Shown one piece after another: positions 20,341 through 31,357 of a DNA stretch of 64,000 bases. The notes under the pieces are model-generated. The model was not told where the DNA came from and did no database searches. It worked only from the letters and a program-made list of their open reading frames with translations. The translations under genes were made by a program, and so were the position numbers. Every line of letters begins with the position of its first letter. The first letter of the stretch is position 1. The stretch covers positions 76,579,676 through 76,643,675 of the forward strand of contig CM042148.1 in assembly GCA_023376005.1 (NCBI GenBank), in the 5' to 3' direction. Source of the stretch: Doryteuthis pealeii (lineage: Eukaryota > Mollusca > Cephalopoda > Myopsida > Loliginidae).

Positions 20341-20600
20341 GAAGTGCGTGGTGTAATGGTTACAGTCATGGGAAATGGACTCGTCGCTCCGAGTTCAAAT
20401 CCTGGACGGGGTAATTGCATTTCACTTAGCGCTAATACCCTCCAGCTATGGGCAAATAGTAGGGCAGACTGGGCTCTTTAACCTTGGTTAGGCAACCGGT
20501 CCAGGAGAAGGAAAATTCTGAATTCAAACCTGTTAAACTCCGCTTAAGAAATTGACCTTGTGTCACATCCTGCTCGTGCGGAGGGGTTGGTAAATATATA
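20341..20600 (+). repeat. SINE-B (tRNA-derived), full length
   Basis: Head GTGCGTGGTGTAATGGTTAC (A box) and GAGTTCAAATCC (B box), body TAATACCCTCCAGCTATGGG, CAGACTGGGCTCTTTAACC and CATCCTGCTCGTGCGGAGGG, then a TA-type tail. Confidence 0.88.
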
Positions 20601-20615
20601 TATGAGAGTTTCAAT

Positions 20616-20895
20616 GGAGGCGAGTGGTCTAATGGTTAGAGTCGTAGGAAATGGACTCGTCGACCCGAGTTCAATTCCTCGACGGAGCTGTTTGGATTTC
20701 ACATGGCGCTAATACCCTTGGGAAAGGTATGAATCCAATTCTCCCTCCAGCTATGGGTAAATAGCAGGGCAGACTGGGCTCTTTAACCATGGCTAGGTAA
20801 CCAGTCTAGGAGAAGGAAAACTCTGAATTCATATCTGTTAGACTCCGCTTAAGAAATTGACGTTGTGTCGCATCCTGCTCGTGCGGAGTGACTGG

Positions 20896-20931
<36 letters not shown>
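20616..20931 (+). repeat. SINE-B, second tandem copy, with (TA)n tail
   Basis: Head GAGGCGAGTGGTCTAATGG and B box GAGTTCAATTCC, about 16 bp downstream of the first copy. The 3' end GTGACTGGTAA continues directly into (TA)n to 20931. Confidence 0.88.
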
Positions 20932-20938
<7 letters not shown>

Positions 20939-20971
20939 TTTCATTCATTCATATATTTAATCTCTCAGTCG

Positions 20972-21050
20972 TGCAAGACGTGTGAGTGTCCAACAGTATG
21001 GTTAAAGATGTGTACCGCTAGATTGTTTACAAATGGGGATTTATTTATGA
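20972..21050. repeat. 3' flank shared with the 6.2-kb Helitron-2
   Basis: Same ~75 bp as 6176-6250, including GTGTACCGCTAGATTG. Confidence 0.75.
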
Positions 21051-21450
21051 CTAGAAGCGGCTACCCGGCGTCGCCTGGTTAGAGGGGATACAAAATAGGT
21101 TAGTCCCACAGATCCATTATTATTATTGAATCGCGTGTTGGATCCTGGTAGTATGTCTCATTAAAATCCCTATGTAAAAAAACCAAAAAAACCTTGCGTT
21201 GATCCAGCCAATCTGAAAAGAAAAATTAATGTCTATTTAAAATATTAAATGCAAAAAAATCTAGGCTGTTATCTAAATTTTATCTTTTTAAATTATTTTC
21301 ACAAATATAAATCAAATCTTCATTATTTTTTCTCAAAAAGCAAGATCTGGTGATAGTAAATGTGTATATATGTTTACTTTGACGTCAATTGTTTTATTTT
21401 CATAGATTCCTCCGGACATACATACACACAAACTGCCCTTTATATATGTA
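21051..21450 (-). mobile_element. Helitron-2, non-autonomous, tandem copy 1
   Basis: Minus-strand 3' end with hairpin and CTAG at 21051-21054; the 5' end (ACATATATAAAGGGCAG in reverse) runs to 21450 and directly touches the CTAG of the next copy. Confidence 0.82.
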
Positions 21451-21852
21451 CTAGAAGCGGCTACCCGGCGTCTCTTGGGCAGAGGTCTTTTTTAAGTTAG
21501 TCCCGCAGATCCATTATTACTGAATCGTGAGTTGACTCCTCGTGGAATGCCCCATTTAAATCCCTATGTAAGAAAAAATAGACCTTGCTTTGATCCAGCT
21601 ACTCTGAAAAGAAATGTTAATGTCTACTATCTAAAATATTAAATAAATAAAAAATCCATGCTGTTATCATTTAAATTTTATCTTTTAATTATCTTCATGA
21701 ATATAAATCAAATCTCTATTATTTTTGCTCAAAAGCCAAGCCCTTGTGATATTTAATGTGTATATATATTTCTTTTGTCGTTAATTGTTTTATTTTCATA
21801 GTTTCCTCCGGATATACATATACACACAAACTGCCCTTTATGTATGTATAGA
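21451..21852 (-). mobile_element. Helitron-2, non-autonomous, tandem copy 2
   Basis: Complete ~402-bp copy: CTAG at 21451-21454, 5' TC (GA on plus strand) at 21851-21852. Head-to-tail tandem Helitrons fit rolling-circle replication. Confidence 0.82.
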
Positions 21853-22104
21853 TGGTAAGAGCTCGTGTAGGACGAGCCACACTTTTTGGATGAGATGTTT
21901 ACAGAAGAATGGAGTATCAGATGGGTAGATAATTGATTCACGCTATATAAGTAATGTCGGCGGAGTGCCTATTCATGGGAATCCGTGCTGTCAGCATAAC
22001 CTTATGATAATGTGTTCCTCTATTTTGGCCATGAACCAGACTAAAACAAGTTTTGTAAATATCTTCGGTGACATTTACGCAGATAAAAAAACAAAAAACA
22101 GGAC

Positions 22105-22113
22105 ATGATAACA

Positions 22114-22148
<35 letters not shown>

Positions 22149-22166
22149 GCACGTGAGCGCGCACGC
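22105..22166. repeat. (CA)n microsatellite with CG variants
   Basis: (CA)n grading into CACG/GCGC steps. Confidence 0.9.
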
Positions 22167-22309
22167 GCAAAACGTGACGCAATAAGTTTATCAATCAAAA
22201 TATGAAAAGAATTCATCGATTTGGGTTATTGTTCAACCAAACCGATGAGTTGGGTGGGGTTGTTTGCTGTTAATTTCCCAATGGAAATAGGATTTCGATG
22301 AAATGTAGA

Positions 22310-22620
22310 CGGAGGGAGAAAGAGAGTGAGGGGGAGAAAGGGAGAGAAAGAGGGAAAGAGAAAGAGGGAGAGGTTGGAGAGAGAAAAGAGAAAGGAAGGG
22401 AGAGAAGAAATGGGGAGGGGAGAGAGAGACGGGGAGAGAGAGAAAGGGAGGGAGGGAGAAAGGGGAGTGAGAGGGAAGAGAGAGAGAAGAGAGAGATGGA
22501 GAGAGATGCGAAAGGGAGTGAGAGGGAGGGTGAGAGAGGGAGGAGAGAGAAGAGAGAGGGGAGAGAGAAGAGAGAGAGAAGAGAAAGGGAAAGAGAAAGG
22601 AAAGAGAGAAGAGAGATAGA

Positions 22621-22714
<94 letters not shown>

Positions 22715-22722
22715 AAGAAATA
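22310..22722. repeat. ~410-bp (GA)n-rich polypurine tract
   Basis: Nearly uninterrupted purine on the plus strand. All four long open frames here (up to 186 codons, both strands) are translations of GA or TC and are not genes. Confidence 0.95.
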
Positions 22723-22799
22723 AAGAGAGTTTTTTCCTGTGGGTCAATATTTGATACTTTGGGCCGAAGGGGGAAAGCAATTAATCGCGTCACTGCCTC

Positions 22800-23240
22800 G
22801 ATATTTACTTAGCCTACAGCACAAGGCTCCCCACCCCTTCACCAGAAAAGAAAAGATTCAACACTTCCTGGCTTTTACCAGGGTTCGAACACCAGCTTTA
22901 GGTACCGGTAGGTAATTGATTAGAATAAGCTTTTCTATTCTCTGTAAATGGTCGAACAGTTTGATTTCGAGCAACCATCTTTGCCATACAGATTTAGTTG
23001 TTTGTTCCTTACAGGCAAAAAAAGAACTTTCATCGAACGTGAAAGGGTTTCTAAAAATAATTAACATGAAGCCATATCCATGTACAACTTAATTAATCGG
23101 GCAAAATTAAAATTTCAAAAAGAAAAAAAAGAAAATTTTTGTAGTACAAATGATGAAATTGATTTGGTATGAGATCAACCGAAATTGCTTCATTCTAATT
23201 TTTTTTTAATAATAAATGGTGTAATTTTTTAAAATCTGTT
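22800..23240. other. AT-rich sequence, nothing certain
   Basis: A tRNA-like T-arm word GGGTTCGAACACC at 22884-22896 may be SINE debris; no other landmark. Confidence 0.5.
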
Positions 23241-23249
23241 AATCTTCGG

Positions 23250-23978
23250 TGTCTGTCTGTCTGTCTGTAACCGAAAGTACGACACTCCTTACGTCATAAT
23301 ACCCTCAGGAATTGTCTATGAATGAGTATTTACCCTATGAGGGCCGGGTTAGCTCAGTCGGTAGAGCGTTCGCCTGGAAACCACAAGGTTCCTGGTTCGA
23401 TATGAGTAGCACAGGGTTTTGTGCGGTAAAGTAAGGAGCTGATGGTAGGTGTGGCGCTCCACCTCAGACGAAAAAACAATCTCCTTAGTCTAGCGCTGAT
23501 TGGCTGATACCGACTTTAGGCCACCCCGACGACTTTACTTTTACTTTATTTAACCTATAGTCTAAATCACTAATACATAGAAATGTATAAATCTTATTTT
23601 TAACGAGGTCTCTTTGAGAATCTGTGTTAGATTTGCCTCAAAATAGCCCATGTTATTAGTGCGTTTAAAATCCTACACAGTGTCTTAAAGAACACTAAGA
23701 AATAAAGATTTACATACATGGTGTGATTAATTTGCATACCCGTTTTAACAAAACCGGGTTTAATAAATAATTACTTAATGTTATTGATCTCTAATATTGT
23801 TTTATTCTCCAACATATTAAAATCAATCCTACGAATGATTTTATATAGAAACCTATTAGAATATAATTAAAATAAGTGTAATCTTTTTATATGCATTCTT
23901 ATTTAATTTCGTTAGTCTTTCTAATTTGATATATTTCATTATATTACTTACGCTTGAGGGGGAACATATACTTGCTAG
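23250..23978 (+). mobile_element. Helitron-1, divergent, interrupted by SINE-A
   Basis: CTGTCTGTAACCGAAAGTAC near the 5' side and CTTTCTAATTTGATAT, a decayed hairpin, CTTG and CTAG at 23975-23978. SINE-A sits at 23341-23555. Confidence 0.6.
23341..23555 (+). repeat. SINE-A with internal deletions
   Basis: Head GGCCGGGTTAGCTCAGTCGG, but B box and body are joined by a deletion (GGTTCGATATGAGTAGCAC). Diverged target duplication TATTTACCCTATGAG / TATTTAACCTATAG. Confidence 0.85.
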
Positions 23979-24331
23979 TATATCTAATTTGCCTATAAAT
24001 TCAATAGATTATTTTAAAATTTGTATAATTTTAATTTTTTAAATAAATCTATTAAAATTTAATAATGTTTTATTAATGAAAATAATTTCTATGGTGCTAC
24101 TTTGGCATGTGATCTACGTGCGATGAAATTGATTTGGTATGCGATCTATCAAACCCTAATTTGCTTCATTTTAGTTTCTTTTAATAATAAATGATAAACT
24201 TTCTGGACCCTATGACCTTAAGACACCCCCTTTTTTTTCTCGATTAAGAAAGGACATGTTTTTCATTTACACCGTCAATATCCGGTTGTTTTAACAGACG
24301 ATTTTTAGATATAAAATAAATAAAACTAAAC

Positions 24332-24378
24332 CTTAACCCTAAGCCCTAAGCCCTAAGCCTTAACCCTAACCCCTAACA
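24332..24378. repeat. Degenerate telomere-like CCCTAA run
   Basis: CCTTAACCCTAAGCCCTAAG and further CCCTAA-type units, about seven in all. Short interstitial telomere-like sequence; could be chance or break-repair relic. Confidence 0.6.
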
Positions 24379-24411
24379 AACATAGATGGGACCCGAACAA
24401 GTACTACCACT

Positions 24412-24710
24412 CCGGTAAATAGGACAGACTGGGTTCTTTAACCTCGGTTAGCCAACCGGTCTAGGAGAAGAAAAACGCTGAATTCAAACCAGCTTTACTC
24501 CACTTAAAAGAGTCACATTGTGTCACATCTTATACGTGAAAGCGTATTTTGAATTTGGTAATTGCATTTCACTTAGCGCCAATAGTCTTGGTATTTTTTA
24601 CACAATAGCTGGTGGAATTCATACAGTATTCGTCCAAAAGTAAACGTAATAGTGCTACTGGAGTTCAAACTTGCTCACTACGATGTCGTAGTCCAACATG
24701 TTGGCGGGGA
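24412..24710 (+). repeat. SINE-B / SINE-C mosaic
   Basis: AGACTGGGTTCTTTAACC to GTGTCACATCTTATACG is SINE-B body; GTAATTGCATTTCACTTAGC then leads into a SINE-C-like end, followed at 24702 by a SINE-A-like scrap (GCGGGGACTGGTATCGAACC). Confidence 0.6.
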
Positions 24711-24829
24711 CTGGTATCGAACCAGAAAGTTTGTGATTCCTAAGAGGGTCCCTCCTTTTATACGCTGTAAAAATAACCACTTACAACCAGATTTTATTTA
24801 CCACGTAACCACGTGTACGGTTTGGCATA

Positions 24830-25055
24830 AGGCCCTATTAATTTGGGACACCACGAGCCGAAACTCATGGGTGGCGGGTGCAAAAATGCGTTGATCCCGT
24901 CGGCATTTCAAGGGGGCGCCTCAGGCACTGGGAATAAACCCAGCCCTGTCCCTTTAAGTCAGGGGGCAAGTGTTGCCCGGGGGGATGTCCCCCTGGGATC
25001 AACGATGTTAGCTTGTAAGGTCCAGGGACGAAGCCACTAGACCTCGGTTGGTTCG
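24830..25055. repeat. Repeat F, reversed diverged copy
   Basis: Reverse orientation relative to 13267-13889: GATCCCGTCGGCATTTC, GGGGGCGCCTCAGGC and AATAAACCCAGCCCTG match. Confidence 0.75.
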
Positions 25056-25489
25056 GTGCGATTTTATTTCAATGGACTATAAAGATTGTAAATACTGAAA
25101 AAAAAAAGAAAAAAAAAAGAAAAACATCGAAACAACAAAAAAAAACATCGAAAAAAAGACACAAAAAACAAAACATCGAAAATACATTGTTTAATATTCT
25201 GGGAGAGTGTCGACAACGATTTTCCGTAAAAAGAAAAAAAATTCTGAAATTTTCCGGTCTATATAGATCCACAAAGTTTCACATAACTTGACTGACGAAG
25301 CACATTTATTAGTTGATTATTTGTACTGTCATTAAAACCAGCTGCGATCGAGGTATTGACCTCTTACCTGGCGTAGGCGGATACATCAACTGGTATATAA
25401 TTATCGCATTTTTGCTGATGTTTATTTAAATTTAGCTTCGTACAGCACAAGGAGAAATTGATTTGTTATATCAAATTTACACTCGCTGA

Positions 25490-25850
25490 CCTGTGGATAT
25501 ACTCCAGTATGATATTCCAATTATTACAACATTTGATATTTACTTAGGAGCTATTGCTAAATAGTTCAATATGTAAAAAGTATAATATTTAACTCTCTCA
25601 CTCTTTTTTTCTTACTTTCCATTATGATCGATTGAAACAGATTAGCGTTATCGCTTCCAAGAGCTCACCCCCTCACAGTCTTTCCCCTACCTCTTTCTTT
25701 CCTATATTTTTTCTGTGTAGCATGTCCTTTTCCTTCCCTTTCTTTATAATAAAAATGGAATGTTCCATTATCTAGCTGAGGTGACGACGAAATAATTCAG
25801 CAGATAAACAACACCAGATAATAAGGATTTACATTACAGGAGTGTTAATG
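25490..25850. repeat. Repeat G, copy 1
   Basis: A ~360-bp segment homologous to 53870-54340 (AGTATGATA..AATTATTACAA, GAGCTATTG, TTATCGCTTCCA, CTTTCTT.ATAATAAAA.). Here the pyrimidine run is a few CTCTCTCACTC units, whereas the other copy has a long (TC)n(CA)n array. Confidence 0.65.
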
Positions 25851-25914
25851 TATCAAATTTACATGGGAAAGAAATTAATCAATTTCCTCACCCTACCACC
25901 ACTATTTGTAAATA

Positions 25915-26148
25915 GTAATTTGGTTTCTATGTTTAATGGCATATCAACCTTCATGGCTTATTTAATGATAAAGCCATCTTTTTTTAAGAAGGTACTATTT
26001 AACCCATAGCTGGAAGGATGAGGTGGTTCACACCTTTCCCAAGAGTATTAGCCCGAAAATGAACGTAATAGGGCGAATGGAGTTTGATCTCGGTTACTGC
26101 GATGTCGCAGTCCAGTAGGTTAGCCTATAAGGCCACGGGGACTTCCAC
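25915..26148 (-). repeat. SINE-C, reverse
   Basis: GGCATATCAACCTTCATGG (tail) to GAGTTTGATCTCGG (B box) and GGTTAGCCTATAAGG (A box). Confidence 0.78.
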
Positions 26149-26298
26149 TCCGTAAATACTGGTTTCTTTAGTATTGATAAAGCAACCAGTCTAAAAGGAA
26201 AAAATCTAAATTCAAAACCAGCTGCACACCGCTTAAAAAATAATCTTATGTTACATCCTGTTCGTGGCGGAGGAGAGGGGTTGGGTAAATATATATGT
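26149..26298 (+). repeat. SINE-B 3' fragment with TA tail
   Basis: CAACCAGTCTAAAAGG, CATCCTGTTCGTGGCGGAGG, GGGTTGGGTAAATATATA. Confidence 0.75.
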
Positions 26299-26365
26299 AA
26301 AACATATGTGTAGCCAAACTACCTTGAAAATCAGCATTTGAAATCCCTTGCCTTTATTCAGCGGT

Positions 26366-26405
<40 letters not shown>

Positions 26406-26469
26406 AGGTATCCAAAATTGGTAGTAAGGGATGATCTACATGGGATCTTTCAAAATCTCACTGTATAAT

Positions 26470-26505
26470 TATATTTCAAATATATATATATTATATATAT
26501 ATATG

Positions 26506-26558
<53 letters not shown>

Positions 26559-26560
26559 AG
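26470..26560. repeat. (TA)n-(GA)n-(G)n compound microsatellite
   Basis: (TA)n, then (GA)n, then a nine-G run. Confidence 0.95.
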
Positions 26561-26575
26561 GCTACATGAGTTAAA

Positions 26576-26658
26576 CACTATCAACCTAGGTTTCACCCGA
26601 ATGGTTTTCCGAGATGAATTATCCTGAAGAACCATTCGGGGGAAACCTAGGTAGATAG
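26576..26658. mobile_element. Inverted-repeat element with hammerhead-like arms
   Basis: CTATC..CCTAGGTTTCACCCGAATGG and its inverse CCATTCGGGGGAAACCTAGG flank a 25-base centre. It follows a (TA)n(GA)n array. Confidence 0.8.
26619..26658 (+). ncRNA. Hammerhead-like motif, right arm
   Basis: Stem I TTATC/GATAG (one G-U), core CTGAAGA at 26624, stem II ACC-ATTCG-GGG (last pair damaged), GAAA, stem III CCTAGG (self-complementary), U16.1 and A17. The inverted left arm preserves the undamaged stem II (ACC/GGU) but has lost the core. Confidence 0.6.
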
Positions 26659-26809
26659 GGTCTGCCTCACATAGGTCCTTATAATTATGCTCTAAGTGTA
26701 TTGAGCAGTTTTTACGTATATAACTTAGTAAACTCCGTCGGTGTTTTTTTTTGTTTTTGTTTTTTGTTTTGTTTCTTTTTTTTTTTCCTTTAGCCACAAG
26801 CAACTGACA

Positions 26810-27295
26810 TAGTTTTTTTCTATTCCAAATTCTTTGTTTGAATTAGAGCATTTTAGGAATCTTCATTCTTTCTTGGTAATAAAGATTTACTGTAATTACT
26901 TTGCCTTATTCTAAGAATTCTTAATAAACAAAACCTACCATATTTCACTGACTGCACAACAAGATCTTACATGTTCAGGGCAAACAACTGACATAAGCTT
27001 TTCACCTTAAATACTAGATATTTTCATGAAGAAATAAAAGAATTAGTTCATTGTTAATATTGATGATTATGTTTATTATGATTCGGTTTATGCAGGTGTA
27101 TTTAGGAGAAACACCTGCACAAGTCGGATCACTGCTACATACCCTTGAGAAAACACTAAATTGGCCTCTGTGTGAATTCGCATAAAACGGAGTTCAGATA
27201 TTTTTAAAAGAGACATCTTCATACTCAATGGTAAGCCTCTCAAATTAGTAGATCAATTTACATACCTAGGTAACAATATCTTATCTACAGAAATC
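26810..27295. other. AT-rich sequence, nothing recognised
   Basis: No gene or repeat seen. Confidence 0.55.
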
Positions 27296-27299
27296 GATG

Positions 27300-27358
<59 letters not shown>
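27300..27358. repeat. (TA)n microsatellite
   Basis: Left boundary of the next ribozyme-bearing element. Confidence 0.95.
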
Positions 27359-27632
<274 letters not shown>

Positions 27633-27749
27633 TGAAGACGTGTACTGCTATGGATATCTTATCTTATCAGAGATCAGATTTTTAAATGATCGACAAAGTG
27701 AGAATTCTTCCAGGCTCCAGCTATTTCAGTGAAACTGTATGGCTGCACA

Positions 27750-28140
27750 ACTGGGACTCCAATTTAACGCTTAGAAAAAAAAGCTAAATGAGAACTATAC
27801 GAGAATGCTGCGTGCTGTCTTGAACAAATCCTGGAAGCAAAACCCCGTAAAAAGTAGTTGTACGACTACGTATCTCCTATCACACAAACCATCCAAGTAA
27901 GACAAACAAGACATGTTGTACACTGCTGGAGAAGCAAGGATGAACTCATGAGTTAAGTTTTCCAGTGGACACCTACACATGGACACACCAGTGTAAACTT
28001 ATCAGCAAAAACATACATCGATCAGCTGTATGCGCGTAGTGGTTGCCGCACAGAAAACCTGCCAGGAGCGATGACCGTTTGAGATAGTTGGCGAGAGAGT
28101 CTTGTGAATCCATGCTGTTAGCAGGATCTGATGATGATGT
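27750..28140 (+). pseudogene. Non-LTR retrotransposon RT C-terminus, degenerate
   Basis: Same LINE as 9600 and 29306: MLRAVLNKSWKQ-like start, HCWRSKDEL-like centre, YIDQLYARSGC, ENLPGAMT, then TGATGATG tail. Multiple stops. Confidence 0.75.
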
Positions 28141-28298
28141 TCGTTATAACTTCAAGAAATTAGAAGTACCAATTTTGCTAGTGGGTGAAGAAAACCTGAG
28201 TCACCGATTCTGCCATTGTTATTAATCAATAAAAAGGTGGTAGGATTCTCAAGAGAGTCTAGTATCAAATTTATTACAGTTAATTTCCTGAGCAATAG

Positions 28299-28299
<1 letters not shown>

Positions 28300-28377
<78 letters not shown>

Positions 28378-28560
28378 TATAGATAATAATTAGAGAGAGA
28401 GATAGATATAGATAGATATATAGATAGATTGATAGATATAGATAGATATATAGATATAGATAGATATATAGATATTGATAGATACATAGATACATAGATA
28501 TATAGATATATATATATTAATAGGTATATAGATATAGATAGATAGAGGATATAGTGTGCT
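28300..28560. repeat. (TA)n/(GA)n/(GATA)n compound microsatellite
   Basis: A long mixed array; the Ile-Tyr-Leu-Ser-rich minus frames are artefacts. Confidence 0.95.
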
Positions 28561-29285
28561 ATATTTATAAGTAGTTTTCAATATGTATAGGGTAGCGTGG
28601 ACATATATGGAGATTCTATCCAAATTTTTGAAAGTTTTAACGCAATAAAGCTTCCTTGCTTGCACGCATATATACACCTTCTTTGGCACATGTGGATTTT
28701 TGGAGAGGAAATATAAAACTTGTTTAAATGTAATAAGAATCAGACTTATTTGTCAAAAGCACAATCATCATTATTAGAAATGACAATAGCCTACCGTGAA
28801 ATTAATCCCTTTTATTCCGTCTTAAAAGAATCAGGGATTCCGGATGAAAATCCTATGTCAATATCTCAAAAGTTCCACCCACGTAAAGTCTACATAAGCA
28901 GCCGATTGAATATAAGTTTGAATACGAGTTTTTAAAACAGTAGACAACAAATACAATTTTCTTTTATATTTTTATATTTTCTTTTATTATGGACAACTTG
29001 ACCGAGAGTAGATGAGATTATCTATACCCAAACTCGCAAGCATTGGCCAACAATAAATCATTGTTCAGAACGACAGTGAAAGCCAAAAATCAGAAGAAAA
29101 TCAATTGCCATAGTTAGGGTATATTTCTGTATCTTCCTAACTGAATACACGTAATGAGATTAGGACAAAAATGAAAAAAATTCCACATTTGTTTAATGTG
29201 AAAGAAAAATTTCGTACTAAGCCTTTTTCATTGCCAGCAATGTTTTTTTTTCTTGTTAGGGTTTTGCGTATGCTTCGCTTATTTG
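28561..29285. other. AT-rich sequence, nothing recognised
   Basis: A 71-codon frame at 28720-28935 has no recognised motif. Confidence 0.55.
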
Positions 29286-29289
29286 TATC

Positions 29290-29715
29290 ATCATCATCAT
29301 CATCATCATGTCACGCTGTTAGCACGGATATCCATGACAGTCTCTCTCCATCCATCCCTATCGTCCATCATTCTCGGGAGGTCCTCTATGCAGCATCCTG
29401 TATCCGCACAGAGCTGATCAATGTACGTCTTTGCTGGTCGGCCCACACTGGCGTGCCCATGTGCTGGCTTCCACAAGAGGACATCGCTTATGAGTTCGTC
29501 CTTGCTTCTCCAGCAGTATCCCGCGTGTCTTGTCCGTCTTACTCGGATGGTTTGGGTGATATGTGGCAGGTGGCCGTACAGCTGCTTTCTCGTGGGGTGC
29601 TGTTTCCACGTCTTGTTCATGATCACTCGTAGCATTCTTGTGCAGCTCCCATCTAGTTTATTCTCTAGTCGCTTCGTTAGGGTCCAGGTGGTGCAGCTAT
29701 ACAGCAGCACTGATA
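29290..29715 (-). pseudogene. Non-LTR retrotransposon RT C-terminus, best preserved
   Basis: Minus-strand open frame 29710-29306 encodes 134 residues without a stop: LLYSCTTWTLTKRLE, MLRVIMNKTWKQHPT, RTRHAGYCWRSKDELISDV, GRPAKTYIDQLCADTGC and DRDGWRETVMDIRAN. This is the C-terminal tail that follows the RT domain in a widespread animal LINE family. The 5' part is missing and the 3' end is (ATG)n at 29290-29312. Sister relics: 9600, 27750, 36310 and 39625. Confidence 0.88.
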
Positions 29716-29870
29716 CGACAACGGCCTGGAAGAAATTTAAAAAAATGAAAATACTGTTTTTTTTAAATACTGTTGACTTACCAATAGGATTTCTTAAATA
29801 TTAGTCTATTTCAACACTTGTATTCACCATCCAACCTTGCTTAAAAAGAACAGTATTTATATTTTTTATA

Positions 29871-29871
<1 letters not shown>

Positions 29872-29909
<38 letters not shown>
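29872..29909. repeat. (CA)n-(TA)n microsatellite
   Basis: Compound array ~30 bp left of a ribozyme-like motif. Confidence 0.95.
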
Positions 29910-29940
29910 GTAAAGATAAACCTAATAAGGAGTCAGATGA

Positions 29941-29975
29941 ACCTACTTAAAGTTTCGCTAAGTGCTCTTCAGGTC
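29941..29975 (-). ncRNA. Hammerhead-like motif
   Basis: Minus strand: CUGAAGA, stem II GC/GC with a five-base loop, GAAA, stem III CUU-U-AAG, U16.1, A17. Stem I pairs only with a bulge (GAC against GGUU). Short stem II, so lower confidence than the 15-kb or 43-kb sites. Confidence 0.5.
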
Positions 29976-30173
29976 TAAGATCCGACTAAAGAGATTTGGA
30001 GCAAACTCATATTTATACAACACCTTCCACCTAGACTTAAATAAATTAGTATAGACTAAACTAACCAATGAAAAAAAAGGAAAAAAGACAAACACAGAAC
30101 ACCGTTTAAATCTATTATTTTATCTATTTATTTATTTATTTATTTATTTTTTAAAATTTATTTATTATTATTA

Positions 30174-30790
30174 CTAGCAAATATATTTAAGTTTTAATAT
30201 AAAAAAAATATCATGTTAAATTAGAAAGGCTAATGAAACTGAATAAGAATTCAGATAAAAAGATTTGGAACAGAGGGGGTATGATTGAAAAATAGAATAG
30301 CTTTGAAACTAACTCTTCCATCATTTTCCCTTACTCCCGTCTTTCACTGGTAAATTTTCCTAATTTAACTATTTAGTTAAAATAGGAAGTAAAGAATAAT
30401 ATTACAGTTATTTCTTCTTGTTAATGAATTTCTTTTAAGATTTATCCCCGAGATTTTTGCTCATATTCATTAATATAAAACCAAACAATTAGAAATCAAT
30501 AATACTAAGCATATATTTATTAAAATCAAATTTTTAATATCAATATGCAAATTAGCCTTCCCATTCACACTGTAAACCGCTATTTTGTTGTATATATAAA
30601 TACAATTGCATGTTATTCGTATGTAGATATGACCAACAGTCTTAATGATGTAAAACAATTTTATTAATAATTGAGGTTTAAATAAAAATAAAATCATGGA
30701 GAATGTGATGTAAATAACAAAGGGAATTGTGACTTGAATAGTAATATAGTTTCGGTTACAGACATACAAACCCACTACTTTAATTCTTAC
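30174..30790 (-). mobile_element. Helitron-1 lacking its 3' hairpin
   Basis: CTAG is followed on the plus strand by CAAATATATTTAAGTTTT: the whole GC hairpin is missing, while the rest of the body is intact to about 30760. The 5' TC end has diverged (ACTACTTTAATTC). Confidence 0.8.
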
Positions 30791-30826
30791 ATTACATCAC
30801 GAAGAAGCCATGTTTTTTATGTTTAC

Positions 30827-30829
<3 letters not shown>

Positions 30830-30876
<47 letters not shown>
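30830..30876. repeat. (TA)n microsatellite
   Basis: (TA)n that is continuous with the tail of the reverse SINE-B fragment to the right. Confidence 0.95.
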
Positions 30877-30878
<2 letters not shown>

Positions 30879-30990
30879 GTATTTACCCAAACTCAGGGCA
30901 GGGTAGGATAAGGTCAATTTTTAAGCAGAGTATAACTGATTTGAATTCAGAGTTTTCCTTCCCCTACACTAGTTACCAAACCAAAGCTAC
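30877..30990 (-). repeat. SINE-B fragment, reverse
   Basis: GTATTTACCCAAACTCAGGG, AAGGTCAATTTTTAAGC, GAATTCAGAGTTTTCCTTC. Confidence 0.75.
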
Positions 30991-31127
30991 AGATCTTATT
31001 TTGTCAGTATTTATGCCTAGCCGTGAGGAAAAGACATGGATTCATGAATTTCTCACTAGCAAGAAGTAAAATGCCAATAACCTCGCCCAGATCGCCGATT
31101 CTATTTCCTATGACGATAACCATTTCT

Positions 31128-31155
31128 CTCTCTCTCTCTATATATATATATATCT

Positions 31156-31212
<57 letters not shown>
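31128..31212. repeat. (TC)n-(TA)n-(TATC)n microsatellite
   Basis: Compound array. Confidence 0.95.
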
Positions 31213-31308
31213 CGTGTATTTATAAGTAAAGAGTGTGCCATATCATTGAGTGACCATGTATATCTAAGTCAGTTACCAAGTCCTGTTCACTTCACGTCTC
31301 CGCTACCG

Positions 31309-31357
<49 letters not shown>

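Noticed and set aside
21970..22010. Extra LINE 3' end (ATCCGTGCTGTCAGCATAAC, TGATAATG)
   Set aside because: Only about 30 bp resemble the LINE tail; too short to annotate.
22226..22793. Open frames up to 186 codons on both strands
   Set aside because: Pure translations of a GA/TC tract (Leu-Ser or Arg-Glu repeats); no non-repetitive sequence.
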